NCBI GenBank assembly: GCA_024234595.1
Contig: JACKNZ010000006.1
Location: 184,275 to 248,274, forward strand
Length of the DNA: 64,000 nt
Direction: 5' to 3'
Origin: Moraxellaceae bacterium
Lineage (GTDB): Bacteria > Pseudomonadota > Gammaproteobacteria > Pseudomonadales > Moraxellaceae
Under the pieces are notes generated by a model. The model saw only the letters and a list, made by a program, of their open reading frames with translations. It did no database searches and had not been told where the DNA came from. The first letter of the stretch is position 1, and each line of letters opens with the position of its first letter. A program made the position numbers and the translations under genes. This document shows positions 36,151 to 45,573 of the stretch, piece after piece.

Positions 36151-37800
36151 TTACCCCACAAATATCTTTTTGGCTAAAGGCAAGGCTTTAACGCCACCAA
36201 TGTTAATCGCGGTCATGGCACCACCAATCATTGCCCCTACGACACCACAAGTTAAAATATCTTGGCCTGTTAAATACAAACCTTCAATATCGGTTTTGGG
36301 GCGGAGCCATGTTTGCTCAAAACGTTTGGGGTCATGGTCTAGGCCATATATCTCACCTTTTTGATACCAACAAAAAAACTCTGTCGATAACGGTGTCGAT
36401 AATTCGTAATAGTCAATTTGACCACGCAAATGAGGCAGTTTTTGATAGAGTTTTTCTAGCAAACGCTGCGAAAAATCTTCTTTGAGTGCATCGTAATCGG
36501 CACCACGTTTGCCCCACGGTTTATCTGCCCATTGTTCTACCCACTCCCACGGACAAGGAGCAACAATTTCAATGGTAGAGCGATTAGGATAACGCGCCTC
36601 AAAACTGGGGTCTTTGGCAGAGGGGAACGAGATATACACCATCGGAATATCACTATTGGCATCGGCCAAAAAGCTTTTAATAGATTGTTCGTAGTTTTCG
36701 TTGGGATAAATCCAAAAATTAGTTTTGGGCAAATTCAGATTTTTGGCACTGTCTTTAATACCAATATACAAGCACAAACTGGCCATAGATGGCTTTACGG
36801 TATTGAGCTTTTGGCTATAGCCTGTATAGTCCGACACTTCTTTGGGTAACAAACGATTAAAGGTGTTAAACACGCCTGCATTACTAATCACAATCGGCGA
36901 GCGCACCTCAGTTCCGTCTTTCATCGCTACGCCAACGGCTTTGCCATTTTCGAGCAAAATGCGTTCCACGGCAGCATAAGTAAATACCTCACCGCCTGTT
37001 TTTTGAATTTGGGGAATAATGGTTTCGGCCATACGCGACGCGCCACCCACAGGATAATAACCGCCATACATATAATGCTTGGCAATTAAAGCATGAATCA
37101 TAAAACTGGATTCAGCAGGCATCATGCCGTTATCGCCCCACTGCCCTGTTAAATAGGCAATCAGTGTTTGATTAGACGTTAACTCTTCTAATACTTGGCG
37201 TGTAGGACGATTAAAATACTCAGGTTGCACGCGGTCACGCACTAATTTAGTAAACTTTGCCACTTTTTTTGGTAGCATTCGTTCTACCGTAAAGGCTTGC
37301 ATAGCACTAGCGACTTTGTTAAGACGTACTAAGTATTCGTCAATAGCGGCTTTTTCTTGCGGAAACCGCTGAATAAGGTTGTTTCTAAAATTATCGCGCC
37401 CTGCCACCAAATCAAAATGGTCTTCACCCAAAAAGATACGGTCATAACAGTCATCTAAAGCCGCCCATTGCAATTGCTCATCAGTGATAAAATCAAATAA
37501 ACGTCTTGCTAAAGTCGTTTTTACACCCATATCACCAATATAATGCACCCCAACATCCCATTCATAACCATTACGGCAATAACTGTGAGTAAAGCCACCC
37601 GCGGTGTAATGTTGCTCAAATACCGCGACTTTGTAGCCCAAATGAGATAAACAGGCGGCGGCGGTTAAACCACCAATGCCCGAACCAATGACAATCGCAT
37701 CATAATCACCATTTAAGCGATTGGCTCGATAGCGTTTGCCAATACGAATGGTACTGGGAGTTAAACCTGATTTTTTAGGTGTTGCAACGGCTTCGGTCAT
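36151..37800 (-). CDS. FAD-dependent carotenoid isomerase/phytoene desaturase-like oxidoreductase
   Basis: The 549 residues have the dinucleotide-binding motif AIVIGSGIGGLTAAACLSHLG near residue 37, EQHYTAGGFTHSY after it, and a C-terminal FAD block (GLYLTGQDILTCGVVGAMIGG). The architecture matches the CrtI/CrtISO/retinol-saturase family. In bacteria members saturate or isomerise polyenes or fatty-acid-like chains; the substrate is unknown and no carotenoid genes adjoin. The ATG at 37800 follows GGAG. A TetR regulator is encoded just upstream on the same strand. Confidence 0.85.
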   Translation of the reverse strand: MTEAVATPKKSGLTPSTIRIGKRYRANRLNGDYDAIVIGSGIGGLTAAACLSHLGYKVAVFEQHYTAGGFTHSYCRNGYEWDVGVHYIGDMGVKTTLARRLFDFITDEQLQWAALDDCYDRIFLGEDHFDLVAGRDNFRNNLIQRFPQEKAAIDEYLVRLNKVASAMQAFTVERMLPKKVAKFTKLVRDRVQPEYFNRPTRQVLEELTSNQTLIAYLTGQWGDNGMMPAESSFMIHALIAKHYMYGGYYPVGGASRMAETIIPQIQKTGGEVFTYAAVERILLENGKAVGVAMKDGTEVRSPIVISNAGVFNTFNRLLPKEVSDYTGYSQKLNTVKPSMASLCLYIGIKDSAKNLNLPKTNFWIYPNENYEQSIKSFLADANSDIPMVYISFPSAKDPSFEARYPNRSTIEIVAPCPWEWVEQWADKPWGKRGADYDALKEDFSQRLLEKLYQKLPHLRGQIDYYELSTPLSTEFFCWYQKGEIYGLDHDPKRFEQTWLRPKTDIEGLYLTGQDILTCGVVGAMIGGAMTAINIGGVKALPLAKKIFVG

Positions 37801-37855
37801 GACTGCTTGCTCCAAATTAAGGCTAAATAATTTACGTTTCTATCACTCAATACAG

Positions 37856-37975
37856 CAGGACTTAGGCATTTCACCGAAATTAGCGTCTTTACCCTCGCCC
37901 TAACCCTCTCCTTGTAGGAGAGGGTTAGGGCGAGGTTTTAAATGTAAAAAACAAGCAATAACCGCGTAAGTCCTA
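37856..37975. mobile_element. MITE family A, copy 3 (120 bp)
   Basis: Ends are CAGGACTTAGGC (two differences) and GCGTAAGTCCTA. The interior holds GCATTTCACCGAAATTAGCG, the CCCTCTCC hairpin and GCAATAACC, as in the other copies. Flanking 5-mers differ, so this copy is older or recombined. It separates the tetR-like gene from the oxidoreductase gene. Confidence 0.8.
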
Positions 37976-37982
37976 AAAAACA

Positions 37983-38618
37983 TTAGAGTGAGGGACTGCG
38001 TAACAAACCATGTGCTAAGGTATCTTGCACTTGATTAGCAATCGCCATCAGTGCATCTGATTGATTAGGTGGTCTAACTAAACAACCATCAATCGTGAGC
38101 ATGGCCATGCCATGCACTAACGACCATGCGGTCATGGTCATCACATCCAAGGGTAAATCTCTAAACATTTGCTCATCAATGCCACGTTTAATGGTGTCAC
38201 GCAACATCGCAAAACTGGTGTTAGAGGCTTGATACAAATCGGGATAACGTGCGCGCTCAACCATCCGCTGACCAAACATTAAACGATAATGGGCAGGATG
38301 ATGAATGGCATAGTCAACGTAACCAATACCAATTCTTTTGAGCGCACTCAGGGCATCACACGGCTCATGCCCCAAATATTTGTGCATATTTTGCGTTAAG
38401 CCTACAAAACCATCACAAGCAATCGCGGCTAATAACGCTGACTTATCTTCAAAGTGGCGATAGACAGCCGTTGGCGATACGCCGACATCAGCAGCTAAGG
38501 CGCGTAAGCTTAATTTGGCAATACCATCTTGTTGCAGGCGTTGCACTGCTGCACCTATCAAGGCATCATGCAAGCTACCATGATGATAATGCTCTTTTAC
38601 AAAGCTCTCTTTTTTCAT
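37983..38618 (-). CDS. TetR/AcrR-family transcriptional regulator
   Basis: The N-terminal helix-turn-helix is visible at about residues 20-60 (LRALAADVGVSPTAVYRHFEDKSALLAAI), followed by a TetR_C/WHG-type ligand domain (YRLMFGQRM near 110). I chose the ATG at 38618 (211 residues); a GTG seven codons upstream is possible and neither has a good ribosome binding site. A candidate operator lies about 55-75 nt upstream. It probably regulates itself and the adjacent oxidoreductase, which is encoded downstream past a MITE. Confidence 0.88.
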   Translation of the reverse strand: MKKESFVKEHYHHGSLHDALIGAAVQRLQQDGIAKLSLRALAADVGVSPTAVYRHFEDKSALLAAIACDGFVGLTQNMHKYLGHEPCDALSALKRIGIGYVDYAIHHPAHYRLMFGQRMVERARYPDLYQASNTSFAMLRDTIKRGIDEQMFRDLPLDVMTMTAWSLVHGMAMLTIDGCLVRPPNQSDALMAIANQVQDTLAHGLLRSPSL

Positions 38619-38673
38619 ATCCAACAACTCAATACGCACTGTTAATCAGTGCTTGTTAATAACATATCGCACC

Positions 38674-38692
38674 ATGTTAACACTGTCAACAT
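38674..38692. promoter_or_regulatory. Candidate TetR-family operator
   Basis: ATGTTAAC-ACT-GTCAACAT is a 19-bp palindrome with one mismatched pair upstream of the tetR-like gene. TTATTTTGACAA next to it may be a -35 region. Confidence 0.5.
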
Positions 38693-38730
38693 TATTTTGA
38701 CAAATTTACAAAGCCCGTAAAGCTCACATA

Positions 38731-39282
38731 TCAGACATCAAAGGGATGATTTTTTATCCATGTTTTAAGCAATTCTAAACGTTGGCTTGGATTGGGTTGT
38801 TCTAATAGATGTTGTTGTTCATTTAAAGATAGAGGTAATGCCTCGGCCAAACGCCATGCCAGTGAGCCTGCTTCGTGTAGCATCGTGCCACACTCCGCAA
38901 AAGAAGCAGCAATATCGGCAAAACAATCAGGAATAGCGACAAACTCATCGGGAGCTAACCATTGAATTTGAGCACGCGCCAAACCATCATTTTCAATAGA
39001 GATACTCAAAATTTTGAAGCGTTGATGACCTAAGGCCAGTACCATAACGCTGCCATCAGCCAACGCAATTTGCTGAACAATATAAGCCGAACAACCGATA
39101 TCATAAGGAAAGGCAGGCTCTCCCACTTCTTGACCATAACGAATCCGAACCACCCCAAAAGGCTTTGATTGGCCGCACTCATCAAGCAAACGACGATAGC
39201 GCAGCTCCATGATGCGTATGGGTAATTCACCTTCTGGAAACAATACCGAATTAAGCGGAAAAAGAAGCAACTCTGAGGTCAT
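38731..39282 (-). CDS. Lon substrate-binding (LON_N) domain protein
   Basis: The 183 residues correspond to the N-terminal domain of Lon protease alone (LLLFPLNSVLFPEGELPIRIMELRYRRLL, about residues 5-33; FGVVRIR; IGCSAYIV), without ATPase or protease domain. Such stand-alone proteins are common in gammaproteobacteria and have no proven role. It is divergent from the gene at 39423. Confidence 0.85.
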   Translation of the reverse strand: MTSELLLFPLNSVLFPEGELPIRIMELRYRRLLDECGQSKPFGVVRIRYGQEVGEPAFPYDIGCSAYIVQQIALADGSVMVLALGHQRFKILSISIENDGLARAQIQWLAPDEFVAIPDCFADIAASFAECGTMLHEAGSLAWRLAEALPLSLNEQQHLLEQPNPSQRLELLKTWIKNHPFDV

Positions 39283-39422
39283 GTGCTATCCGTTTTAATA
39301 CCTTCTATAAATCAGACTAGCTCAGTTTTTAAAAAAAGTAATAAAAGTTGCGTATTGCAAGGCTTATTCATACACTCAACAACAGCCCTAAATAAAAAAC
39401 AACAACATCAACAGGAACTGTT

Positions 39423-40775
39423 ATGCCGCTAGGTGACCGAATTTTGCAACCGCTTTTGCTGCGTACCTTGACCCATCCGCAATGGCATCAACTGTTTCAA
39501 AAACGCCATGACTGGTGGCGACGTTTACGCAACAAACCGCATCAAGTGGTGGTATGGCTCAGTTTGACTGACCCTTATAGCTATTTATTGGTACAAACCC
39601 TGCCCCAGTTTGCAACACAATTTGACATACAATTTATTTTTAAAATTCTGCCCTATCAAGAACCCAATCAATATTTTAGTTATTATTTGCGTGATGCGTG
39701 GCATTTGGCGCAACTCCATCAATTACAATTTCATCATTTTCACGCCCCATCACAAGAACAGTGTTTTATTGCCAGTCAATTATTATTAGCTAATCGTCAT
39801 TTGCCTATTGATGAATTTTTGACTCTCGCCAAACAAGTATTTTTGTGCCTGTGGGAACATCAACACCAAAAACTTGCCACACTCACACTGCGTTTTGGCC
39901 AACTGTCGAACAGCACGACCCGCAAAAAGCTTCATCAAGCAGAGGTATTATTTAATGCGTCGGCCGCACAACGTCCAGCCGCCATGTATTATCAAGGATT
40001 ATGGTTTTATGGTATTGAGGAACTTAATTATTTGGCGCAGCATTTAAGCCAAAAAGCTCTTAATATGACTCAAGGTGGATTTGTATTAGATGATGAGCAA
40101 CATCAAGGCGAACAACATTATTTGATTAACGACCCGCAACAACTTGCCTATATTCGCGCGCAAAAACACGAATTACATTATTTTTTTAGTTTTGATAATC
40201 CTTTGTCTTATATTTATTTGGTTGCTGTTGCACAACTGTGCGAATATTATCAAATTAAACTTAATCTAAAACCCGTATTATTTGAAGATATGATGAGTCG
40301 CCCGTGGCAAAACCGCTTTGAACATTTACAAGGCTTGGCCATGATGTATCATTTGCAGTTAAATCGGCACTATATACTATCCGCTGAGGGAACTGCTCAT
40401 TGTTTGGCACTGTTTGTTGCCGCCAAGCAACAAGACAAAGCTTTAGAAATGAGCTTATCATTACTAGAAGCTATTTGGAAAAACAGTCAAGACTTGAGTT
40501 ATTGGCCACATATTAAGCCGCTGAGCCAAACACTACACTTGACAGATAGCACACTCAAAACTTATTTAAAACAGGCCACTTGGCAGGCGCAAATAGACGA
40601 TAATACCGCCATATGGCAAGAGCTCGACTTGCCATGTGTACCCAGTTTTTATTTACAAGGAGAACGACATATTAGCTTTTGTGGCGCATACCGACTTTGG
40701 GCTATTGAAAACGCACTGATTGATAGTGCCAAAGAAATGCCTAAACTAGAATCACCCTCGACTAATTTGTCTTAA
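39423..40775 (+). CDS. Protein with two tandem HCCA-isomerase/DsbA-like thioredoxin-fold domains
   Basis: The 450-residue protein holds two related halves. The first begins VVVWLSLTDPYSYLLVQTLP (about residue 38) and the second LHYFFSFDNPLSYIYLVAVA (about residue 240). Both phrases match the start of 2-hydroxychromene-2-carboxylate isomerase-type DsbA-like folds (FxxxxPxSY). The second half ends CVPSFYLQGERHISFCGAYRL, like the cis-Pro segment VPSFVVDG. No C-x-x-C is seen, so redox activity is doubtful. The ATG follows AGGA. It ends 4 nt before the hybrid kinase gene, so the two are probably one operon. Confidence 0.75.
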   Translation: MPLGDRILQPLLLRTLTHPQWHQLFQKRHDWWRRLRNKPHQVVVWLSLTDPYSYLLVQTLPQFATQFDIQFIFKILPYQEPNQYFSYYLRDAWHLAQLHQLQFHHFHAPSQEQCFIASQLLLANRHLPIDEFLTLAKQVFLCLWEHQHQKLATLTLRFGQLSNSTTRKKLHQAEVLFNASAAQRPAAMYYQGLWFYGIEELNYLAQHLSQKALNMTQGGFVLDDEQHQGEQHYLINDPQQLAYIRAQKHELHYFFSFDNPLSYIYLVAVAQLCEYYQIKLNLKPVLFEDMMSRPWQNRFEHLQGLAMMYHLQLNRHYILSAEGTAHCLALFVAAKQQDKALEMSLSLLEAIWKNSQDLSYWPHIKPLSQTLHLTDSTLKTYLKQATWQAQIDDNTAIWQELDLPCVPSFYLQGERHISFCGAYRLWAIENALIDSAKEMPKLESPSTNLS

Positions 40776-40779
40776 CATC

Positions 40780-43578
40780 ATGGCTTTGATTCGTGATTTA
40801 CTAAAACGGCTCAATCATTTATTGCCGCACAGTTTTACCAAACTGATGGCATTGTTTTCTGCCGCCTCTTTGTGTGTCGCTTTAATTATTTTCGCACTGA
40901 CGATTTATCAACAACAACGCACTATTAATCAACAAAATGCCGTTAATCAAGCCATTCTACTGATTAAAAATCTAAGTACCTTAGTCGAACAAGATGTATT
41001 GATTGCCAATAAAAAATCTATTCGAGCCTTGTTACTCAACACCGCCATTTTTACCGAAGTGAAAGAGCTGATTGTCACAGACTCTCAAGGCGTGGTGTTG
41101 GTACATATCGAACACAAAGATGGCGAAGACCCTACCGAAAAAAACAATAATAGTCAGTTAGAAATTCCCAAAACTAAAGACCTATATTATACGCTTAATA
41201 ATACTAAAAGTTCTGTGAGCTTTTGGCAGCCGATTAGTGATTATGGCTGGGTGTATATGTTTTATGACTACAAAAATCAGTCTGACACCTATCTAACGAT
41301 TGTAAAAAACGCCCTTATTTTTGCGATTTTATTTTCGGTACTTGCGGGTTTTATTTTATTTTATTTGCTCAAACGACCGATTTTACAACTCAATAAACTG
41401 ATTGATTTTTCTAAAACCTTAAACGTCGATATTAAACAAAAAAGCATTTATATTGATTCTAATATTGATGAAATTAAAGAGCTGAATGCCGCGCTCAACC
41501 AATCAGCCGCGCGTTTGTCAGAACAAAGTCAACGCATTTTGAGCTCCGAAGCACAATATCGGCAAGTAATTCAAAATGTCGAAGAAATTATTTTTCAGAC
41601 TGACAATCAAACCATGTTTACGTTTTTGAATCAGGCATGGCACAACATTACGGGCTACCCTATCGAAAATAGTAAAAGTAAAGCGATGGTCGATTTTTTT
41701 CATCCCGACCACCAAGACCATATTTTTCATTTATTACAAAAACTATTTAATGGCACGATTGAACAAATTCGCTGTGACACACAACTGATGACTGCCTCTC
41801 ACGAGGTACGTTGGGTGCATTTGTGGATTAGTCGTATTGATAGTGATGCTAACAATGAAGATGGCACTAAAGTGATTGTGGGTACCACTGGTACTATCAA
41901 CGATATTACTGCTCGCAAACAAACCGAAACCGCCTTGATTTCGGCTAAAGAAGCAGCCGAGTCCGCCACTAAAGCCAAAAGTGAATTTTTGGCTACCATG
42001 AGCCATGAAATCAGAACCCCCATGAACGGTATTTTGGGCATGGCTCAATTATTATTAGAAACGCCATTAAATGCCGAACAACAAGAATACTCGCGCATTT
42101 TGTATCATTCAGGCCAAGCCTTATTGACCATTATTAACGATATTTTAGACTTTTCTAAAATTGAGGCGGGTAAACTCAGTATTGAAAGCATTGCCTTTGA
42201 TTTGCAAAAAATCTGCGAAGAAGTCTGTGATTTATTATTGTCTCAAGTACACGCCAAAAACATAGAATTGGTGTTGTCTTATCATCCTGCTTGCCCACGC
42301 AATTTGTTGGGCGACCCTAATCGTATTCGACAAATTTTGCTCAATTTATTAGGTAATGCCATTAAATTTACCCGCACGGGCTATGTTGCACTCAAAATTG
42401 CTGCCGACGTTATTACGCCAGCAACCGTTGATTTAAACATCGAAATTATTGATACAGGTATTGGCATTCCCCTCGACAAACAAGGCAAACTATTTCAATT
42501 ATTTTCGCAAGCTGATGCCACAACCACTCGCCGTTTTGGTGGCACAGGTTTAGGTTTGGCTATTAGTAAAGGCTTGTCGGAACTGATGGGTGGGCATATT
42601 AGCTTGGTCAGTGAGCCGAGCATGGGCTCTACCTTCAAAATCACCCTCTCACTTAAACGCCAAAATGCGGTCGAGCGTTCTATGCCGCAATATCCCGAAT
42701 TATATTTTGTGCCTGCCTTAGTGATAGATAGCTTGGCAATTAACCGTCAACATATTAGCGACTGTTTACAACGCTACGGTATGCGCGTTGAAACGGCCAG
42801 CTCTACCGAAGAAGGCTTAGTCAAACTCAAACTGATGAATCATTTATCGCCACGTATTCCCTTTATTTTAATTGACCAGCAATTGCTTAAATCAGCCGAT
42901 GGTATTTCTTTTGCGCATTCGGTACGACAAAACCCCATTTTTGCCAATAGCCACTTAGTGTTGATGAGTCAAACCCCATTACGCAGTTTAACCAGTAATG
43001 TCTATAGTGCATTTAATGGCTTTGTCAGCAAGCCCATTCGTTTTTATCAACTGATTAACGAAATTGCCGCCATTCATAGTGGCAAAAAATCCTTTCTGCA
43101 ACTCAAAGACAATATAGCGAGTGCCGAAAAACCAGCAAGCAGCAAAAGTTCAGTGCCTGTTTTGACACCCGCAGTTGTCCATAACAATGGCCATAAACCT
43201 TTGGTATTACTCGCAGAAGATAATGCAGTTAATCAAAAAGTCGCGCTCAAAATGCTCGAAAAAGCAGGTATTCAAGTAGAAATAGCCCATAATGGCAAAG
43301 AAGCTGTCACCTTATGCAGTGACAAAGTATATGACCTTGTGTTTATGGATTGTCAAATGCCCGAAATGGATGGTTTTGATGCCACACGCGCCATTCGTGA
43401 ACTAGAGAAAAAGCATGGCCGCGACCCGATGCCCATTATCGCTTTAACGGCTAATGCCTTAGAAGGCGACAAAGCCCAATGCTTGGCCGCAGGCATGAAT
43501 GACTTTTTGGCTAAACCCCTCAAACAAGACGCGTTACGCAGTCTGTTAGAAAAATACCAAACCAGTGTTAAGCCTTAA
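40780..43578 (+). CDS. Hybrid sensor histidine kinase (BarA-like) with two receiver domains
   Basis: The 932-residue protein has a transmembrane helix near 18-40, a periplasmic sensor of about 125 residues, a second helix near 170-195, a PAS domain (about 265-380), HisKA with the phosphorylated His409 in SHEIRTPMNG, and a HATPase_c domain (NLLGNAIKFT, DTGIGIP, GGTGLGL). Two receiver domains follow: a divergent one (about 645-760) and a canonical one (about 805-925, Asp857 in FMDCQMPEMDG). There is no Hpt domain, so a separate phosphotransfer protein is needed. It adjoins the double thioredoxin-fold gene. Confidence 0.93.
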   Translation: MALIRDLLKRLNHLLPHSFTKLMALFSAASLCVALIIFALTIYQQQRTINQQNAVNQAILLIKNLSTLVEQDVLIANKKSIRALLLNTAIFTEVKELIVTDSQGVVLVHIEHKDGEDPTEKNNNSQLEIPKTKDLYYTLNNTKSSVSFWQPISDYGWVYMFYDYKNQSDTYLTIVKNALIFAILFSVLAGFILFYLLKRPILQLNKLIDFSKTLNVDIKQKSIYIDSNIDEIKELNAALNQSAARLSEQSQRILSSEAQYRQVIQNVEEIIFQTDNQTMFTFLNQAWHNITGYPIENSKSKAMVDFFHPDHQDHIFHLLQKLFNGTIEQIRCDTQLMTASHEVRWVHLWISRIDSDANNEDGTKVIVGTTGTINDITARKQTETALISAKEAAESATKAKSEFLATMSHEIRTPMNGILGMAQLLLETPLNAEQQEYSRILYHSGQALLTIINDILDFSKIEAGKLSIESIAFDLQKICEEVCDLLLSQVHAKNIELVLSYHPACPRNLLGDPNRIRQILLNLLGNAIKFTRTGYVALKIAADVITPATVDLNIEIIDTGIGIPLDKQGKLFQLFSQADATTTRRFGGTGLGLAISKGLSELMGGHISLVSEPSMGSTFKITLSLKRQNAVERSMPQYPELYFVPALVIDSLAINRQHISDCLQRYGMRVETASSTEEGLVKLKLMNHLSPRIPFILIDQQLLKSADGISFAHSVRQNPIFANSHLVLMSQTPLRSLTSNVYSAFNGFVSKPIRFYQLINEIAAIHSGKKSFLQLKDNIASAEKPASSKSSVPVLTPAVVHNNGHKPLVLLAEDNAVNQKVALKMLEKAGIQVEIAHNGKEAVTLCSDKVYDLVFMDCQMPEMDGFDATRAIRELEKKHGRDPMPIIALTANALEGDKAQCLAAGMNDFLAKPLKQDALRSLLEKYQTSVKP

Positions 43579-44026
43579 AACTGGCTTTGGCCACCTCATA
43601 ACAATCATCAATGTGCTGATATACAATTTTTCTTAACACAAAATAGCCTAAACCCGCAGCCACCATTTGCCCACCAAAGGGAATAAATTTGGCCACTTGT
43701 TTAGAAATCACTTTGGTAGCCATATTTTGCACACTTTGGCGCACTAAGGTTCGCGTAACAACCAAACCAATAAACTGTGAGCCTCGTTTTGCCACCTCAC
43801 CCCACACGACTTTTTTAGTTTCGGGGTCAAAGGCTTCTATTTGCTCTGGTGCCAAACCAAAACGATGACTAATTTCGGGTATCAACACCGTTAAAATCCC
43901 TGCATCCACCATCACATCTAAAAAGGGTACAGGCACGACCGCCACTCCTGCCGATACCAAGGCACGTTTACGCGCTAATTTTTGACATTGTTCTTTTATG
44001 GTGTCTAATTCGTATTGACGAGACAT
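43568..44026 (-). CDS. Conserved membrane protein of unknown function
   Basis: The 152 residues have three hydrophobic segments (about 22-50, 85-100, 118-135) with an N-terminal basic stretch CQKLARKRALVSAGVAVVPVPFLD, a glycine-rich PFGGQMVAAGLGYFVLRK near the end, and no recognisable catalytic motif. The general look resembles DUF697/EcsC-like membrane proteins, but I cannot assign it. It is convergent with the kinase gene and overlaps its end by 11 nt. Confidence 0.6.
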   Translation of the reverse strand: MSRQYELDTIKEQCQKLARKRALVSAGVAVVPVPFLDVMVDAGILTVLIPEISHRFGLAPEQIEAFDPETKKVVWGEVAKRGSQFIGLVVTRTLVRQSVQNMATKVISKQVAKFIPFGGQMVAAGLGYFVLRKIVYQHIDDCYEVAKASFKA

Positions 44027-44057
44027 AAAAACCCCTTTAACTTACAAAAAAACGTTA

Positions 44058-44072
44058 TGTTATATTATAACA
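44058..44072. promoter_or_regulatory. Zur box
   Basis: TGTTATA-T-TATAACA is a perfect 15-bp palindrome and equals the core of the gammaproteobacterial Zur consensus (TGTTATANTATAACA). It lies 34-48 nt before the porin ATG that opens the zinc block, so zinc-loaded Zur should repress it. Confidence 0.85.
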
Positions 44073-44105
44073 ATCATTTTCCTCTAACCTTAGAGAGTCA
44101 CTTCC

Positions 44106-45446
44106 ATGTACCAACGACTGACTGTTTTGACTGCTAGCTTATTATTACTACAAAACACCTATGCCGAAAACAATCGTATGCTCAGCGCGGCCACTCAATT
44201 TAATCCGTCTATCTCGTTAATTTTAGATGGTAATTATGCCCATGATAATAAAAAAGGCAAAGCCAGTGATTATTTAGAAGAAATGGCTGGCATTAGTCAT
44301 ACTGTACATGATGCACATGGCGATGAACACGGTTTAGAACAAGGTTTTAATATTGGAGAATCTGAACTGGTGATGTCTGCCACTGTTGACCCCTATTTTG
44401 ATGGCAAACTGACCCTAGCCATTGATGGACAAGGCGGCACTGAACTAGAAGAAGCATGGTTACAAACCCGCATGTTGCCTGCTGGCCTTAAAATTAAAAT
44501 GGGTAAATTTTTGAGTGATATCGGTTATTTAAATAGCCAACACCCACACACATGGGACTTTGCCGACCAAAATCTGGCCTATACTGCTTTATTAGGTGAA
44601 CATGGTTTAAAAGATACAGGCGTACAACTGACGTGGCTTGCCCCCACTCCCGTTTATGCTTTATTTGGTATAGAAGCCTTACAAGGCCAAGAGCAAGAGC
44701 GTTTTGGGGCATTAGTTGAAGAAGAACTCAACCACGAAACGCTAGATGAAAATAATATGTTGGGTAGTTTTGCTGAGCAAAAAGCAGGGCCACGCCTTAA
44801 CACGCTATTTGCCAAGTTTGCGCCCGATTTGGGTAATAACCATGCCTTGCAATGGGGACTTTCTTATGCTCAAGCCAAACAATATCAACAATTATTAAAC
44901 GAAGATGATATAGCACAAAATGGCGATGAACTGGCATTAGATGGCAAGCAAACCCTGATAGCTACTGATATTGTTTACAAATGGGACAGTGCAGGTGAAT
45001 ATGGCCAAGGTGACGTTAAAATCATTGCCGAATATCTACAACTTAAAAAAGATATGACAGTTGCTGCCTCTGGCGTGGGCATGGATACTGATGGTGATAC
45101 GGTTTTAGATACCTTTCCTTTAGCTATTGGCAGCAAAGTGACTGGCAAACAAGATGGTTATACCCTACAAGCCAGTTATGGTATTGCACCGCGCTGGCAA
45201 GTGTCTTTACGCCATGATGCAACTGGCAATACCAATGAGCTAAATGAGGCTGGCAACAAAATTAGCTTTAAAGACTCAAGCCGAAATAGTGTTGCATTAA
45301 GTTTTTATGCCAGTGAATTTTCACGGTTGCGTTTACAGGCCAGTCAAGCTGATTTAGCCGATGAAACGGGCAAGGTCGAAAAAGTGAATCAGGTATTTTT
45401 GCAATATACCCATAGCTTAGGACCACATGGCGCACACAAGTTTTAA
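44106..45446 (+). CDS. Zinc-regulated outer-membrane porin-like protein
   Basis: A 20-residue signal peptide precedes a beta-rich 446-residue chain with barrel strands (LTLAIDGQG, GLKIKMGKFLSDIGYLNSQHPHTWDF) similar to OprP-like or TonB-independent porins. Near residues 60-80 a His/Asp/Glu-rich stretch (HTVHDAHGDEHGLEQG) could capture zinc. A second acidic region lies near 205-230. It opens the block with the Zur box and is followed by the zinc ABC transporter genes, so a role in zinc entry through the outer membrane is inferred. Confidence 0.78.
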   Translation: MYQRLTVLTASLLLLQNTYAENNRMLSAATQFNPSISLILDGNYAHDNKKGKASDYLEEMAGISHTVHDAHGDEHGLEQGFNIGESELVMSATVDPYFDGKLTLAIDGQGGTELEEAWLQTRMLPAGLKIKMGKFLSDIGYLNSQHPHTWDFADQNLAYTALLGEHGLKDTGVQLTWLAPTPVYALFGIEALQGQEQERFGALVEEELNHETLDENNMLGSFAEQKAGPRLNTLFAKFAPDLGNNHALQWGLSYAQAKQYQQLLNEDDIAQNGDELALDGKQTLIATDIVYKWDSAGEYGQGDVKIIAEYLQLKKDMTVAASGVGMDTDGDTVLDTFPLAIGSKVTGKQDGYTLQASYGIAPRWQVSLRHDATGNTNELNEAGNKISFKDSSRNSVALSFYASEFSRLRLQASQADLADETGKVEKVNQVFLQYTHSLGPHGAHKF

Positions 45447-45470
45447 GTAAGTATTCTACGATAAACTTAA

Positions 45471-45532
45471 TCGTACACTGAGCGAAGTCGAAGTGTTATC
45501 TATCAATGGTTCGACTCCGCTCACTATACGAA
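45471..45532. repeat. Dispersed GAGCGAAGTCGAA repeat
   Basis: CACTGAGCGAAGTCGAAGTG...GGTTCGACTCCGCTCACT folds into a hairpin and is homologous to 63655-63715. It lies between the porin and the substrate-binding protein genes. Confidence 0.7.
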
Positions 45533-45573
45533 GAAACACAAACAGTAAGAGCTTACTCTAAAAGAGAAAATCC

